Source of the DNA: Flavobacterium psychroterrae
Lineage (GTDB): Bacteria; Bacteroidota; Bacteroidia; Flavobacteriales; Flavobacteriaceae
NCBI RefSeq assembly: GCF_018380615.1
Contig: NZ_JAGYVZ010000006.1
Location: forward strand, 62,001 to 126,000
DNA: 64,000 nt
Direction of reading: 5' to 3'
The notes under the pieces are model-generated. The model was not told the DNA's origin. It did no database searches and saw only the letters and a list, made by a program, of their open reading frames with translations. The translations under genes and the position numbers were made by a program. Shown here piece after piece: positions 47,002-54,663 of this stretch. Position 1 is the first letter of the stretch. Every line of letters starts with the position of its first letter.

Positions 47002-47517
47002 ATGGATATTAGATTACAAAACTTAGAACCCGATTGCTTTTATCATATTTATAATCGTGGAATCAACGGAAATGAAATTTTTAAAGATCAAGAAAATTTC
47101 ATGTTTTTTATAAAACAGTTTATTAAATATATGATTGATGTTTGTGAGGTATATAGTTATTGTCTGATGCCAAATCATTTTCATTTCGTTATAAAAGTCA
47201 AATCAGAAAAAGAGTTGTTGTTATCTTTAAGTGATAAAAATGAATATAAGAAACATGGGTTACATTCAGTTCAAAATTTGGTAAGCAAACAAATTAGCAG
47301 ATTTATCAGCTCGTATACACAATCATATAATAAAGTACACAAAAGACATGGAGCTTTGTTTGAATCACCTTTTAAAAGAAAGAAAATTGACAGTATTGAG
47401 TATTTGAGAAATGTTATTATTTATGTAAATCAAAATCCAACTGATATAAACTTAGATTTTAAGATTTATAAATTTTATTCATATACAACAATTTTATCTT
47501 TATCAAAACGAATTTAA
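47002..47517 (+). CDS. REP-associated tyrosine transposase (Y1 HUH family), C-terminus probably frameshifted
   Basis: A 171-residue protein of the transposase IS200-like (Y1_Tnp) fold, RAYT branch. The start FYHIYNRGINGNEIFKD is typical, the HUH motif is PNHFHFVIK (His59, His61) and the likely catalytic Tyr is Tyr141 in IIYVNQNP. It would nick and join single-stranded DNA at REP-type hairpins. A 31-bp palindrome lies about 77 bases upstream and its inverted copy about 105 bases downstream. The frame ends at SLSKRI, yet the next 27 codons in another frame read like the usual C-terminus (see next entry), so the protein may be truncated. Confidence 0.9.
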   Translation: MDIRLQNLEPDCFYHIYNRGINGNEIFKDQENFMFFIKQFIKYMIDVCEVYSYCLMPNHFHFVIKVKSEKELLLSLSDKNEYKKHGLHSVQNLVSKQISRFISSYTQSYNKVHKRHGALFESPFKRKKIDSIEYLRNVIIYVNQNPTDINLDFKIYKFYSYTTILSLSKRI

Positions 47518-47600
47518 TGAGAAAAGAAGTGATTGAATTATTTCATGATTTAGAAAATTTTATTTATTGCCATGAGAAAATGACTGATTTTAAAATTTAA
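47517..47600 (+). pseudogene. Out-of-frame C-terminal remainder of the transposase
   Basis: Starting at an ATG that overlaps the transposase stop (TAATG), the frame reads MRKEVIELFHDLENFIYCHE and ends at TAA 47598-47600 after 27 codons. RAYT proteins commonly end with a segment like this (E-V-I/L-x-L/W-F ... N-F-I-x-x-H). One extra base in the A4 run at 47505-47508 would join both frames as SLSKTNLMRKEVIEL. Either a recent one-base loss broke the gene, or the part is made by frameshifting or by restart. Confidence 0.55.
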
Positions 47601-47621
47601 TTGAAGTAGCACAGTAAAAAA

Positions 47622-47652
47622 TCTTTGTCAAAGTTTAAAACTTTGACAAAGA
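47622..47652. repeat. 31-bp palindrome, right flank of the transposase unit
   Basis: Arms TCTTTGTCAAAGTTT (47622-47636) and its reverse complement (47638-47652) around a single A. It is the exact inverse complement of the left copy, so the two flank the transposase in opposite orientation. The remaining gap to 47868 holds nothing recognised. Confidence 0.85.
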
Positions 47653-47868
47653 TGCCGATCTAAATTAGAGTATGATTTCAAGAAAAATAATCAGTAAGAG
47701 AATAATGAAATAATGAAGTCTGTATTTTTTCAAATTAAATTCGGGCAAGAATCATTAGTACTTTTTTAGGTAAACAAAAATACAAACATTCGGTTACGTC
47801 TGCTTTATTTTATAAATTTATCAATTCCGTAAAATTATAATAAACTTTCTATCTAAATCAATAACCAC

Positions 47869-49050
47869 ATGAATGCAAAATTTACAAGGTTGATTTTAAC
47901 TTTATTCCTAATTGGGAATATTGGTTATTCTCAAAAAGACAATTCTTTTAATATTAAAAAGCAACTCGATTATTGTGCCGAACAAGCTTCGAAAACCTTA
48001 GAGGTGATTCCAAATGACGGAACATCACCTAGAACTGTGGCTAATAGAAGTAAGGATTGGGAATTTGTCAACTATAAAGATTGGACAAGTGGTTTCTGGC
48101 CTGGTGAATTATGGTATTTATACGAAGCAACTCGAGATAAAAAATGGGAAAAAGAAGCGGATAAATTCAGTCAGTTTCTAAAACCTTTATCTGTTAGTAA
48201 AGCAAATGATCACGATTTAGGTTTTCAGATTTTCAATAGTTTTGGCAACGGATATCGGTTAACAAAAAATCCTGAATACAAAGATATTATCTTAAAAACA
48301 GCGGATACTCTGGCAACACTTTTTAATCCAAAAGTAGGCACTATTTTATCGTGGCCTCATAATAAATATGGCGGACATAACACGATCATCGATAATATGA
48401 TGAATTTAGAACTGCTTTTTTGGGCTTCTAAAAATGGAGGAAATAAAAAACTATATGACATTGCGGTAAGACATGCCGAAACTACGATGCAGAATCATTT
48501 TAGACTAGATAATAGTTCATATCACGTAATTATTTACGATTATGAAACCGGTAAAAAAATAAAAGGAATCACCGCGCAGGGTTATAGTGATAATAGTATG
48601 TGGGCGAGAGGTCAGGCGTGGGCTATTTATGGATTTACAATGGTTTACAGAGAAACAAAAGACCAGAAATTTTTAGACTTTGCTCATAAACTGGCACGAG
48701 TTTATCTGGACAGATTAGCAACCGAAGATTTAATTCCGTATTGGGATTTTAACGCGCCGGGAATCCCGAATGAACCAAGAGATGCATCGGCGGCAGCGAT
48801 CGTATCTTCCGCACTTATTGAATTAAGTTCTTATACAAAAGATGCAACTCTTAAAAAAGAATATTTAACGAAGTCAGAAAAGATGATTGTTTCACTTTCA
48901 GATCATTATCAAAGTCACGATGTAAATTCGGCTTTTTTGTTGCATTCAACAGGACATAAACCAGCAGGAAGCGAAATAGATTGTTCGATAAATTATGCAG
49001 ATTATTATTATCTTGAAGCACTTTTAAGGATTCAGAAAATAAAAAAATAA
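47869..49050 (+). CDS. Glycoside hydrolase family 88 (unsaturated glucuronyl hydrolase-like)
   Basis: A 393-residue exported enzyme with signal peptide to about residue 21 (LFLIGNIGYSQ). GH88 enzymes remove the unsaturated uronic acid left at the end of oligosaccharides by polysaccharide lyases. The two catalytic Asp appear as Asp116 in NDHDLGFQIF and Asp175 in HNTIIDNMMNLELL; the motifs WTSGFWPGELWYLYE and SMWARGQAWAIYG also fit. No lyase or SusCD is beside it; two small lipoprotein genes follow, the first after 19 bases. Confidence 0.9.
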   Translation: MNAKFTRLILTLFLIGNIGYSQKDNSFNIKKQLDYCAEQASKTLEVIPNDGTSPRTVANRSKDWEFVNYKDWTSGFWPGELWYLYEATRDKKWEKEADKFSQFLKPLSVSKANDHDLGFQIFNSFGNGYRLTKNPEYKDIILKTADTLATLFNPKVGTILSWPHNKYGGHNTIIDNMMNLELLFWASKNGGNKKLYDIAVRHAETTMQNHFRLDNSSYHVIIYDYETGKKIKGITAQGYSDNSMWARGQAWAIYGFTMVYRETKDQKFLDFAHKLARVYLDRLATEDLIPYWDFNAPGIPNEPRDASAAAIVSSALIELSSYTKDATLKKEYLTKSEKMIVSLSDHYQSHDVNSAFLLHSTGHKPAGSEIDCSINYADYYYLEALLRIQKIKK

Positions 49051-49069
49051 ATATTTTAAATTTAAGACT

Positions 49070-49474
49070 ATGATTAATAAAATCATCCGGATTTCATTTG
49101 CCATCGCTTTGATGGTAATGTTGATAAGTTGCAAAAACACAAAGCAAAAACTTCAGGAATATGTAACATCATATAATAGTACGGCTGCAAGTTTTAAAGC
49201 TGATGATGTTACACTTACAACTGCAAGAGGTTATATTAATGACAACAAAATTGAATTGCGATTTGAGACAAATTTAAAACAAAACGCATCTAATGTTTCA
49301 AAAGCAAATGCTGAGTTTTCTAAACTTTTGAAAGAAATGATTATTGAAAATCAAATTCCTAAAGAACTTGTTGAAGAAGGTATTCAGTTTGATGCTTATT
49401 TTTTAGCCGATGATAATACTGTTTTTGTAAAGGAAATAATAAACAAAGAATCAATATCTGAATTATTAAAATAA
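49070..49474 (+). CDS. Small lipoprotein, paralogue A
   Basis: A 134-residue lipoprotein: signal FAIALMVMLISC with lipid-anchored Cys at about residue 21, then KNTKQKLQEYVTSYNS and a mixed alpha/beta domain (LTTARGYINDNKIELRFETN). It is a close paralogue of the next gene: both carry CKNTKQK.QE.V..YN, N-DNKIE-R-ETNL and ELV-EG--FD-YFLA. Function unknown. It follows GH88 by 19 bases and may be its operon partner. Confidence 0.72.
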   Translation: MINKIIRISFAIALMVMLISCKNTKQKLQEYVTSYNSTAASFKADDVTLTTARGYINDNKIELRFETNLKQNASNVSKANAEFSKLLKEMIIENQIPKELVEEGIQFDAYFLADDNTVFVKEIINKESISELLK

Positions 49475-49496
49475 TTTGAAATGTATTTGTTTGTAG

Positions 49497-49534
49497 AAGC
49501 CACTTTTAATCAATTTTAAAAGTGGCTTTTTTTG
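49497..49534 (+). terminator. Terminator after lipoprotein A
   Basis: AAGCCACTTTTAA (49497-49509) and TTAAAAGTGGCTT (49516-49528) pair perfectly over 13 bp, followed by T7. Confidence 0.92.
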
Positions 49535-49643
49535 TTTGATTATTATTAAATGGTTTCTTTTAATTTAAGGTGTATGTATAGTTTTATCTTAGGTAATGAA
49601 TTTATAGTCAAATAGCTACAGTTTATGTGTTTCTATTCTTAAA

Positions 49644-49674
49644 TTGCTTTTGTTTAAAAATTTGATTATGTTTG
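49644..49674 (+). promoter_or_regulatory. Promoter of lipoprotein B
   Basis: TTG (49644-49646), 20 bases, TATGTTTG (49667-49674); exact consensus at both elements. Confidence 0.65.
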
Positions 49675-49705
49675 AGTTAAAAATTAATCTAAAACCTAAA
49701 AAATT

Positions 49706-50140
49706 ATGAAAAAAATTACTCAAATCGCATTTGCTCTTGTTCTTGGATTAATGTTGGTAAGTTGTAAAAATACCAAGCAAAAAATTCAGGAGCATGTTAC
49801 TACCTACAATAATTCATCATCGATTAAAGGTACTGGTATTACAGGTACGACGGCTAAAGCATTTTTAAATGATAATAAGATTGAAATTAGAATTGAAACC
49901 AATTTAGAAGAAAACGATACCAACAGGTTAACGTATAAAAATTCATTTCCTGATTTACTGAAAGATATGATTAAAAACGATCAAATTTCTAAAGAATTAG
50001 TTGATGAAGGAGTAAAATTTGATGTGTATTTTTTAGCGTATAATAACGCAATTCTTGCTCAGCAAATAGTGGATAAAGAAGAATTAGCGGTTTTAGAAAA
50101 CACAGGTGATTCTAAAGGCGAAGTGGCTTCGAAACTTTAA
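49706..50140 (+). CDS. Small lipoprotein, paralogue B
   Basis: A 144-residue lipoprotein with signal FALVLGLMLVSC and the same block order as its neighbour: CKNTKQKIQEHVTTYNN, TAKAFLNDNKIEIRIETN, ELVDEGVKFDVYFLAYN. A short Gly/Glu tail is added. It has its own promoter and terminator, so the tandem duplicates are now expressed separately. No known family is recognised. Confidence 0.72.
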   Translation: MKKITQIAFALVLGLMLVSCKNTKQKIQEHVTTYNNSSSIKGTGITGTTAKAFLNDNKIEIRIETNLEENDTNRLTYKNSFPDLLKDMIKNDQISKELVDEGVKFDVYFLAYNNAILAQQIVDKEELAVLENTGDSKGEVASKL

Positions 50141-50166
50141 TTTTAATAAAGCAGAATAAAATAAAA

Positions 50167-50197
50167 AAAAGCCTTTTTGAATTTTCAAGAAGGCTTT
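50167..50197. terminator. Bidirectional terminator between lipoprotein B and the FMN protein
   Basis: AAAGCCTT...AAGGCTTT hairpin (AAAAGCCTTTTTGA, 50167-50180, against TCAAGAAGGCTTT, 50185-50197) between convergent genes with A run on one side and T run on the other. Confidence 0.85.
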
Positions 50198-50203
50198 GAT
50201 TTT

Positions 50204-51715
50204 TTATCGTTTTGTAACATTTGTTAAAATATCAGGGAAGTAAGAATCTGATAAATGACCAAATTCATCACCACGCATGAAAATATTTCCATCAACTTCT
50301 GCAAAACTCTTTTTACCTGCTGCTGCTAAAAGCTCATTTGCGGCGTGTAATGTATTTTTATGAAAGTGATATACACGATCTGATTTATCGGTGACAACTA
50401 AACCTTTCATTAGCATTTTATTTTGAGTAGCAACTCCGGTAGGACATTCGTTATTATGACAACGCAATGCCTGAATACATCCCAGAGAAAACATGAAACC
50501 ACGAGCACTATTACACATATCTGCACCTAATGCTATTGCATGCAAAATAGAATAACCGGAAATAATTTTTCCGCTTCCAATAACGCGCATTTTATCACGA
50601 ATATTTAAACCAATCAATGTTTTGTTTACAAATATCAATGCAGGCTCAAATGGCATTCCAACGCCATCGGCAAATTCTAACGGAGCGGCTCCGGTTCCAC
50701 CTTCGGCACCATCAATAGTGATAAAATCAGGATACGTATCTTCGGCAATCATTTCGTGACAAATAGCTTCAAATTCGGCAGTATTACCAATACACAATTT
50801 AAACCCAATAGGTTTTCCATTAGATAACTGACGCAATTGTGCTATAAAATGAATTAGTCCTTTACTGTCTGAAAATGCATGATGCCCGGGAGGAGAAAGA
50901 ATCATAGTATGAGGTTCAACGCCTCTGATTTTAGCAATTTGTTTGGTGTTTTTAGCAGCAGGAAGTACTCCGCCATGTCCTGGCTTTGCACCTTGCGAAA
51001 GCTTAATTTCGATCATTTTTACGTTAGGAAGATTCGCTTTTTCCGAGAATTTTTCAGGGCTGAAATTTCCGTCGTTATCTCGGCATCCAAAATATCCTGT
51101 ACCAATTTGCCACGTAATATCGCCACCACCAGCAAGATGAAATTCGGTTAAACCACCTTCTCCCGTATTTTGATAAAAGTTTCCTTTTTTAGCACCAATA
51201 TTGATCGCGCGAACTGCATTTTCACTTAACGAACCAAAACTCATTGCAGAAACGTTGAATAAAGAAGCTGAATAAGGCTGCTTACAATCTTTTCCTCCAA
51301 CTAACACGCGAGGCAATTCTTCGTTGACTTTTGCCGGAAAAATAGAATGTTTTATCCCTTCGTAACTGTCATGGTTAAGGTTTAGCTGAGTTCCGAAAGG
51401 TGTACTTGAATCGATATTTTTTGCTCTTTGGTACACTAAAGAACGCTGATTTCTTGAAAATGGTTTTCCATCAGTCGATCTTTCGATAAAATATTGCTGA
51501 ATTTCAGGTGCAATCATTTCAAACAAATATCTGAAATAACCTAAAACTGGGAAATTTCTTAAAATGGCATGCTTTCTTTGAAGTATATTATAAACGCCAA
51601 CAACTAATAAGATAGGAATAATAATAACGAGTAGAAAACCACGCTTGGTATAAAAATAAATTGTAACAACAATTATCAACAATAAGAATCCATAGATAAA
51701 GAATTTTTTTCTCAT
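50204..51715 (-). CDS. FMN-binding glutamate synthase family protein, membrane-anchored
   Basis: A 503-residue protein with one or two N-terminal membrane segments (residues about 5-42) and then the FMN-binding TIM barrel of the glutamate synthase large subunit: SFGSLSENAVRAINIGAKKG, GAKPGHGGVLPA, TIDGAEGGTGAAPLEFADGV and the 3Fe-4S Cys cluster in SLGCIQALRCHNNECPTGVA. It lacks the amidotransferase and C-terminal domains of GltB. The reaction of this stand-alone branch is not established; reduction or oxidation of an amino or keto acid with FMN is possible. Confidence 0.85.
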   Translation of the reverse strand: MRKKFFIYGFLLLIIVVTIYFYTKRGFLLVIIIPILLVVGVYNILQRKHAILRNFPVLGYFRYLFEMIAPEIQQYFIERSTDGKPFSRNQRSLVYQRAKNIDSSTPFGTQLNLNHDSYEGIKHSIFPAKVNEELPRVLVGGKDCKQPYSASLFNVSAMSFGSLSENAVRAINIGAKKGNFYQNTGEGGLTEFHLAGGGDITWQIGTGYFGCRDNDGNFSPEKFSEKANLPNVKMIEIKLSQGAKPGHGGVLPAAKNTKQIAKIRGVEPHTMILSPPGHHAFSDSKGLIHFIAQLRQLSNGKPIGFKLCIGNTAEFEAICHEMIAEDTYPDFITIDGAEGGTGAAPLEFADGVGMPFEPALIFVNKTLIGLNIRDKMRVIGSGKIISGYSILHAIALGADMCNSARGFMFSLGCIQALRCHNNECPTGVATQNKMLMKGLVVTDKSDRVYHFHKNTLHAANELLAAAGKKSFAEVDGNIFMRGDEFGHLSDSYFPDILTNVTKR

Positions 51716-51748
51716 GTTTTTAAAAAATTTAATAATAATGTTTAATAA

Positions 51749-52531
51749 TTAGTTGAATCGCAGGCGAACATAAACATGTTTGATGCCTTTCTTATCTGAT
51801 TCCCTTTCGTCAATTTCCAGAATATCAGTCAGCGATTTTAGCATTGGCGTAAGCTTAGAAAAACCATAATTTCTAGGATCAAATTCGGGTTTTTTCTTTA
51901 CGATTAAGTTCCCAACATCTCCTAAAAACGCCCAACCATCATCATCTTCAATGTCTTCAATGGTAGCTTCTATAAGTTCAATTGTTTGTTTGTCTATTTT
52001 ATGTAGTGCTTTTTCGGCTGGTTTTTCAACAGGTTTTTTAGCATCGGCAGTAGCGGCAGTTTTAGGTTTTTTCTTTTGGATGGCTCCGTCGAGAACCTCA
52101 ATATAAATAAATCGGTCACAGGCAACGATAAATGAATTTGGTGTTTTCTTTTCGCCAATACCAATTACTTTCATGCCGGATTCTCTTAATCTAATCGCCA
52201 GACGAGTAAAATCGCTATCACTGGAAACAATACAAAATCCGTCCAGTTTTCCTGAATAAAGTAAATCCATTGCATCGATAATCAAAGCAGAATCTGAGGA
52301 GTTTTTGCCAACGGTATAACTATATTGCTGAATTGGAGTAATTGCGTGTTCTAATAAAACTGCTTTCCATCCATTAGAATTAGGTTTGGTCCAGTCAGCA
52401 TAAATACGTTTTGTGGTAGGTGTGCCAAATTTTGTTATTTCTTCCATCATGCCTTTTACATTACTATAAGGCACGTTATCGGCATCAATAAGAACGGCTA
52501 ATTTGAGATCTTTTGAGTTGCTTAAAGCCAT
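51749..52531 (-). CDS. NYN (PIN-like) nuclease domain protein with LOTUS/OST-HTH domain
   Basis: A 260-residue protein: residues about 8-150 are a NYN domain (KLAVLIDADNVPYSN with Asp13/Asp15-type acids, and FCIVSSDSDFTRLAIRLRES with the second acidic patch), residues 160-185 a Lys/Ala-rich linker, and 187-258 an OST-HTH (LOTUS) domain (LGDVGNLIVKKKPEFDPRNY). NYN domains are RNA endonucleases; LOTUS domains bind RNA, including G-quadruplex RNA. The pair suggests an RNA decay or processing enzyme. It is a stand-alone gene. Confidence 0.88.
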   Translation of the reverse strand: MALSNSKDLKLAVLIDADNVPYSNVKGMMEEITKFGTPTTKRIYADWTKPNSNGWKAVLLEHAITPIQQYSYTVGKNSSDSALIIDAMDLLYSGKLDGFCIVSSDSDFTRLAIRLRESGMKVIGIGEKKTPNSFIVACDRFIYIEVLDGAIQKKKPKTAATADAKKPVEKPAEKALHKIDKQTIELIEATIEDIEDDDGWAFLGDVGNLIVKKKPEFDPRNYGFSKLTPMLKSLTDILEIDERESDKKGIKHVYVRLRFN

Positions 52532-52668
52532 TATTTAAGTGTTAGAAAAATTAGTACTTCCAAAGGTAAAACTAAAATTGGTTTTTATTAGAATTTGATA
52601 CTGAATAAGTGTTTTGTATATTATAAATTATTCTGGTTATAAATAAGAGTTTTTTTATAAAATCAATT

Positions 52669-52686
52669 AAAGATAAGTTTGTCTTT
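52669..52686. promoter_or_regulatory. NsrR-like operator overlapping the rrf2 promoter
   Basis: AAAGATAAGTTTGTCTTT, an imperfect palindrome (14 of 18 bases symmetrical) that covers the -33 TTG. It matches the perfect site at 53773-53790 and the site at 58830-58847. Confidence 0.7.
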
Positions 52687-52709
52687 TAATATAGATTTAA
52701 ATATCTTTG
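52679..52709 (+). promoter_or_regulatory. Promoter of the rrf2-azurin operon
   Basis: TTG (52679-52681), 20 bases, TATCTTTG (52702-52709); exact consensus, 22 bases before the ATG. Confidence 0.72.
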
Positions 52710-52731
52710 TATTAAATCAACAAATTTATCT

Positions 52732-53181
52732 ATGTTTTCAAAAGCTTGTGAATACGGCATTAGGGCATCAATATTTATTGCGACTAAATCATCTGAAGGA
52801 ATCAGGGTAGGAATAAAAGATGTCGCGAAAGAAATTGATTCGCCCGAACCTTTCACAGCCAAAATAATGCAGATTCTAACTAAAAGCGGAATTATAGAAT
52901 CGGCAAAAGGAGTAGGAGGAGGATTTGAAGTTTCTGCAAATGCTGTAAAATCAATAAAACTCATTCAGATTGTTGATGCTATTGATGGAGACACTATATA
53001 TAAAGGATGTGGAATTGGGTTGAAAGAATGTTCAGAATTAAAACCATGCCCTGTACATAATGAGTTTAAAAAAGTGCGACAACTACTTTTAGAAATGCTT
53101 ACAAATACCACATTAGAACAATTAGCATCCGGAGTTTCAACCGGTGATTTTTTTCTTAAAATTAATGACAGCAAAATATAA
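52732..53181 (+). CDS. Rrf2 family transcriptional regulator, NsrR-like
   Basis: A 149-residue regulator with an N-terminal winged helix (SKACEYGIRASIFIATKS, then VGIKDVAKEIDSPEPFTAKI) and three cysteines Cys93, Cys100 and Cys106 in YKGCGIGLKECSELKPCPVH, placed like the Fe-S cluster ligands of NsrR. NsrR loses DNA binding when nitric oxide attacks the cluster. The genes around it (azurin, Fe-S repair, nitrite reductase) and the shared palindromes fit a nitric oxide sensor that represses them. It probably regulates itself, since a site overlaps its promoter. Confidence 0.88.
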   Translation: MFSKACEYGIRASIFIATKSSEGIRVGIKDVAKEIDSPEPFTAKIMQILTKSGIIESAKGVGGGFEVSANAVKSIKLIQIVDAIDGDTIYKGCGIGLKECSELKPCPVHNEFKKVRQLLLEMLTNTTLEQLASGVSTGDFFLKINDSKI

Positions 53182-53202
53182 TATAATTTTAAATACATAG
53201 AA

Positions 53203-53721
53203 ATGAATAAAAAAGTCAAGATTTCGATTGTGATGCTAATGGGATTTTTAGCAATTACATCTTGTGGAAAAAAAGAAGTTTCAGCAACAGAGCAACCAAC
53301 TGAAGTAAATGAAACAACATCTGATGAAGGAGTAAAACCGGCAGTAAGCAATGTTTTAGTTATTGAAGGGAATGATCAAATGCAGTTTAGTACAAATGAA
53401 TTAAGGGCTCAGGCTGGAAAACCAATCACTTTAACTTTAAAACATGTTGGTAAAATACCTAAAGAAGCAATGGGACATAACCTTGTTATTTTACAGGAAG
53501 GAACAGATGAAGCTGCTTTTGCATCTAAAGCAATTGCTGCCAGCGACACTGATTATATCCCGGCTTCAGAAAAAAGTTCGATTATTGCGCATACCAAATT
53601 ACTTGGCGGAGGAGAAGAAGATACAATTGAATTTACTATAGATAAAAAAGGAACTTATAACTTTTTATGTACTTTTCCAGGTCATGTTTCTATGATGAAA
53701 GGTGTTTTAATTGTGGAATAA
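53203..53721 (+). CDS. Azurin-like blue copper lipoprotein
   Basis: A 172-residue lipoprotein (lipobox LAITSCGKKE, Cys21) with an Ala/Thr/Glu linker and a cupredoxin domain. The type 1 copper ligands are His92 (MGHNLVIL), Cys156 and His161 (FLCTFPGHVSMMKG) and a Met at 164 or 165, as in azurins. Azurins carry electrons in the periplasm to copper nitrite reductases; a NirK lies 3.6 kb away in the same locus. It follows the regulator by 21 bases and ends at a terminator. Confidence 0.92.
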   Translation: MNKKVKISIVMLMGFLAITSCGKKEVSATEQPTEVNETTSDEGVKPAVSNVLVIEGNDQMQFSTNELRAQAGKPITLTLKHVGKIPKEAMGHNLVILQEGTDEAAFASKAIAASDTDYIPASEKSSIIAHTKLLGGGEEDTIEFTIDKKGTYNFLCTFPGHVSMMKGVLIVE

Positions 53722-53726
53722 ATAAC

Positions 53727-53760
53727 AAACTCTAACGCTATTATGGCTTTAGAGTTTTTT
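53727..53760 (+). terminator. Terminator of the rrf2-azurin operon
   Basis: AAACTCTAA (53727-53735) and TTAGAGTTT (53749-53757) pair, followed by T. Confidence 0.85.
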
Positions 53761-53768
53761 AACAAACT

Positions 53769-53794
53769 AATAAAAGATAAATTTATCTTTTATT
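53769..53794. promoter_or_regulatory. Perfect NsrR-like operator before the Fe-S repair gene
   Basis: A 26-bp perfect palindrome with core AAAGATAAATTTATCTTT (53773-53790), 35 bases before the ATG of the repair gene. It is the best-conserved of three related sites in the locus. The flank has no clear TTG/TAnnTTTG pair. Confidence 0.78.
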
Positions 53795-53828
53795 TTAAAA
53801 TTGAGTATTAATTAATTATAATAAAAAA

Positions 53829-54551
53829 ATGGAAGATTTAAAAAATAAAACAATTGGTTCATTTGTAGCTCAGGATTTTAGAACAGCAGCAGTTTTTACA
53901 AAATATCAAATCGATTTTTGCTGTAAAGGAAACAGAACGGTTAATGAGGTTTGCGAAAATCAGAATATTGATGCAAATGTATTATTGCAAAAAGTTTATG
54001 ATATTTTAGAATCTGAAGATGGTAATACGATTGATTTTAATTCCTGGCCACTAGATTTACTGGCGGATTACATAGAGAAAACGCATCACCGTTATGTCGA
54101 AGATAAATCGACCGTTTTAATACAGTTTTTAGATAAGCTTTGTAAAGTCCATGGCGCTGCTCATCCGGAATTGTTTAAGATAAATGAATTGTTTACGGAA
54201 TGTGCGGGTGAATTGTCACAACACATGAAAAAAGAAGAATTAATGCTGTTCCCTTTCATTAAAAGAATGGTGAAAACCAAAGAGTCTAATGGTGTTTTGA
54301 CTCCGCCATCTTTTGGGACCGTATCTAATCCAATTGCGATGATGATGCAGGAACATAATAATGAAGGAGAAAGATTCAACGAAATAGCTGTTCTTACCAA
54401 TAATTATACAGCACCAAGTGATGGATGTACAACTTATAAAGTAACATTTGCAATGCTAAAAGAATTTGAACAGGATTTGCATAAACATATTCATTTAGAA
54501 AATAATATCTTGTTTAATAAGGCAGTAATTCTGGAGGAAGAGTTTGCATAA
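53829..54551 (+). CDS. Iron-sulfur cluster repair di-iron protein (RIC/ScdA/YtfE family)
   Basis: A 240-residue cytoplasmic protein that repairs Fe-S clusters damaged by nitric oxide or oxidants. The N-terminal ScdA domain carries IDFCCKGNRTVNEVC (Cys31, Cys32), followed by a hemerythrin-like helical bundle with His ligands at HHRY (about 79-80), KVHGAAHPE, HMKKEELMLFPFI, MQEHNNEGERF and HKHIHLENNILF. All expected His/Glu are present. The gene sits behind a perfect palindrome shared with the regulator and nirK. Confidence 0.93.
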   Translation: MEDLKNKTIGSFVAQDFRTAAVFTKYQIDFCCKGNRTVNEVCENQNIDANVLLQKVYDILESEDGNTIDFNSWPLDLLADYIEKTHHRYVEDKSTVLIQFLDKLCKVHGAAHPELFKINELFTECAGELSQHMKKEELMLFPFIKRMVKTKESNGVLTPPSFGTVSNPIAMMMQEHNNEGERFNEIAVLTNNYTAPSDGCTTYKVTFAMLKEFEQDLHKHIHLENNILFNKAVILEEEFA

Positions 54552-54580
54552 GCTGAGAAACAAAATGAATATTTGAAAAG

Positions 54581-54627
54581 AAAATGTGCCTATATATCAT
54601 TAAAATAATGATATATAGGCGCATTTT
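54581..54627 (+). terminator. Long-stem terminator of the repair gene
   Basis: 21-bp stem, AATGTGCCTATATATCATT inside 54581-54601 pairing with 54607-54627 with one G-U, followed by T6. Confidence 0.92.
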
Positions 54628-54663
54628 TTATTACAGTAAATAAATTATTTTAAGCTGATAAAA

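Noticed and set aside
46894-47652. Complete insertion sequence with its own ends and target duplication
   Set aside because: No target-site duplication or classical terminal repeats beyond the two palindromes; the gene is of the REP-associated, usually single-copy type, so I list it as a RAYT unit.
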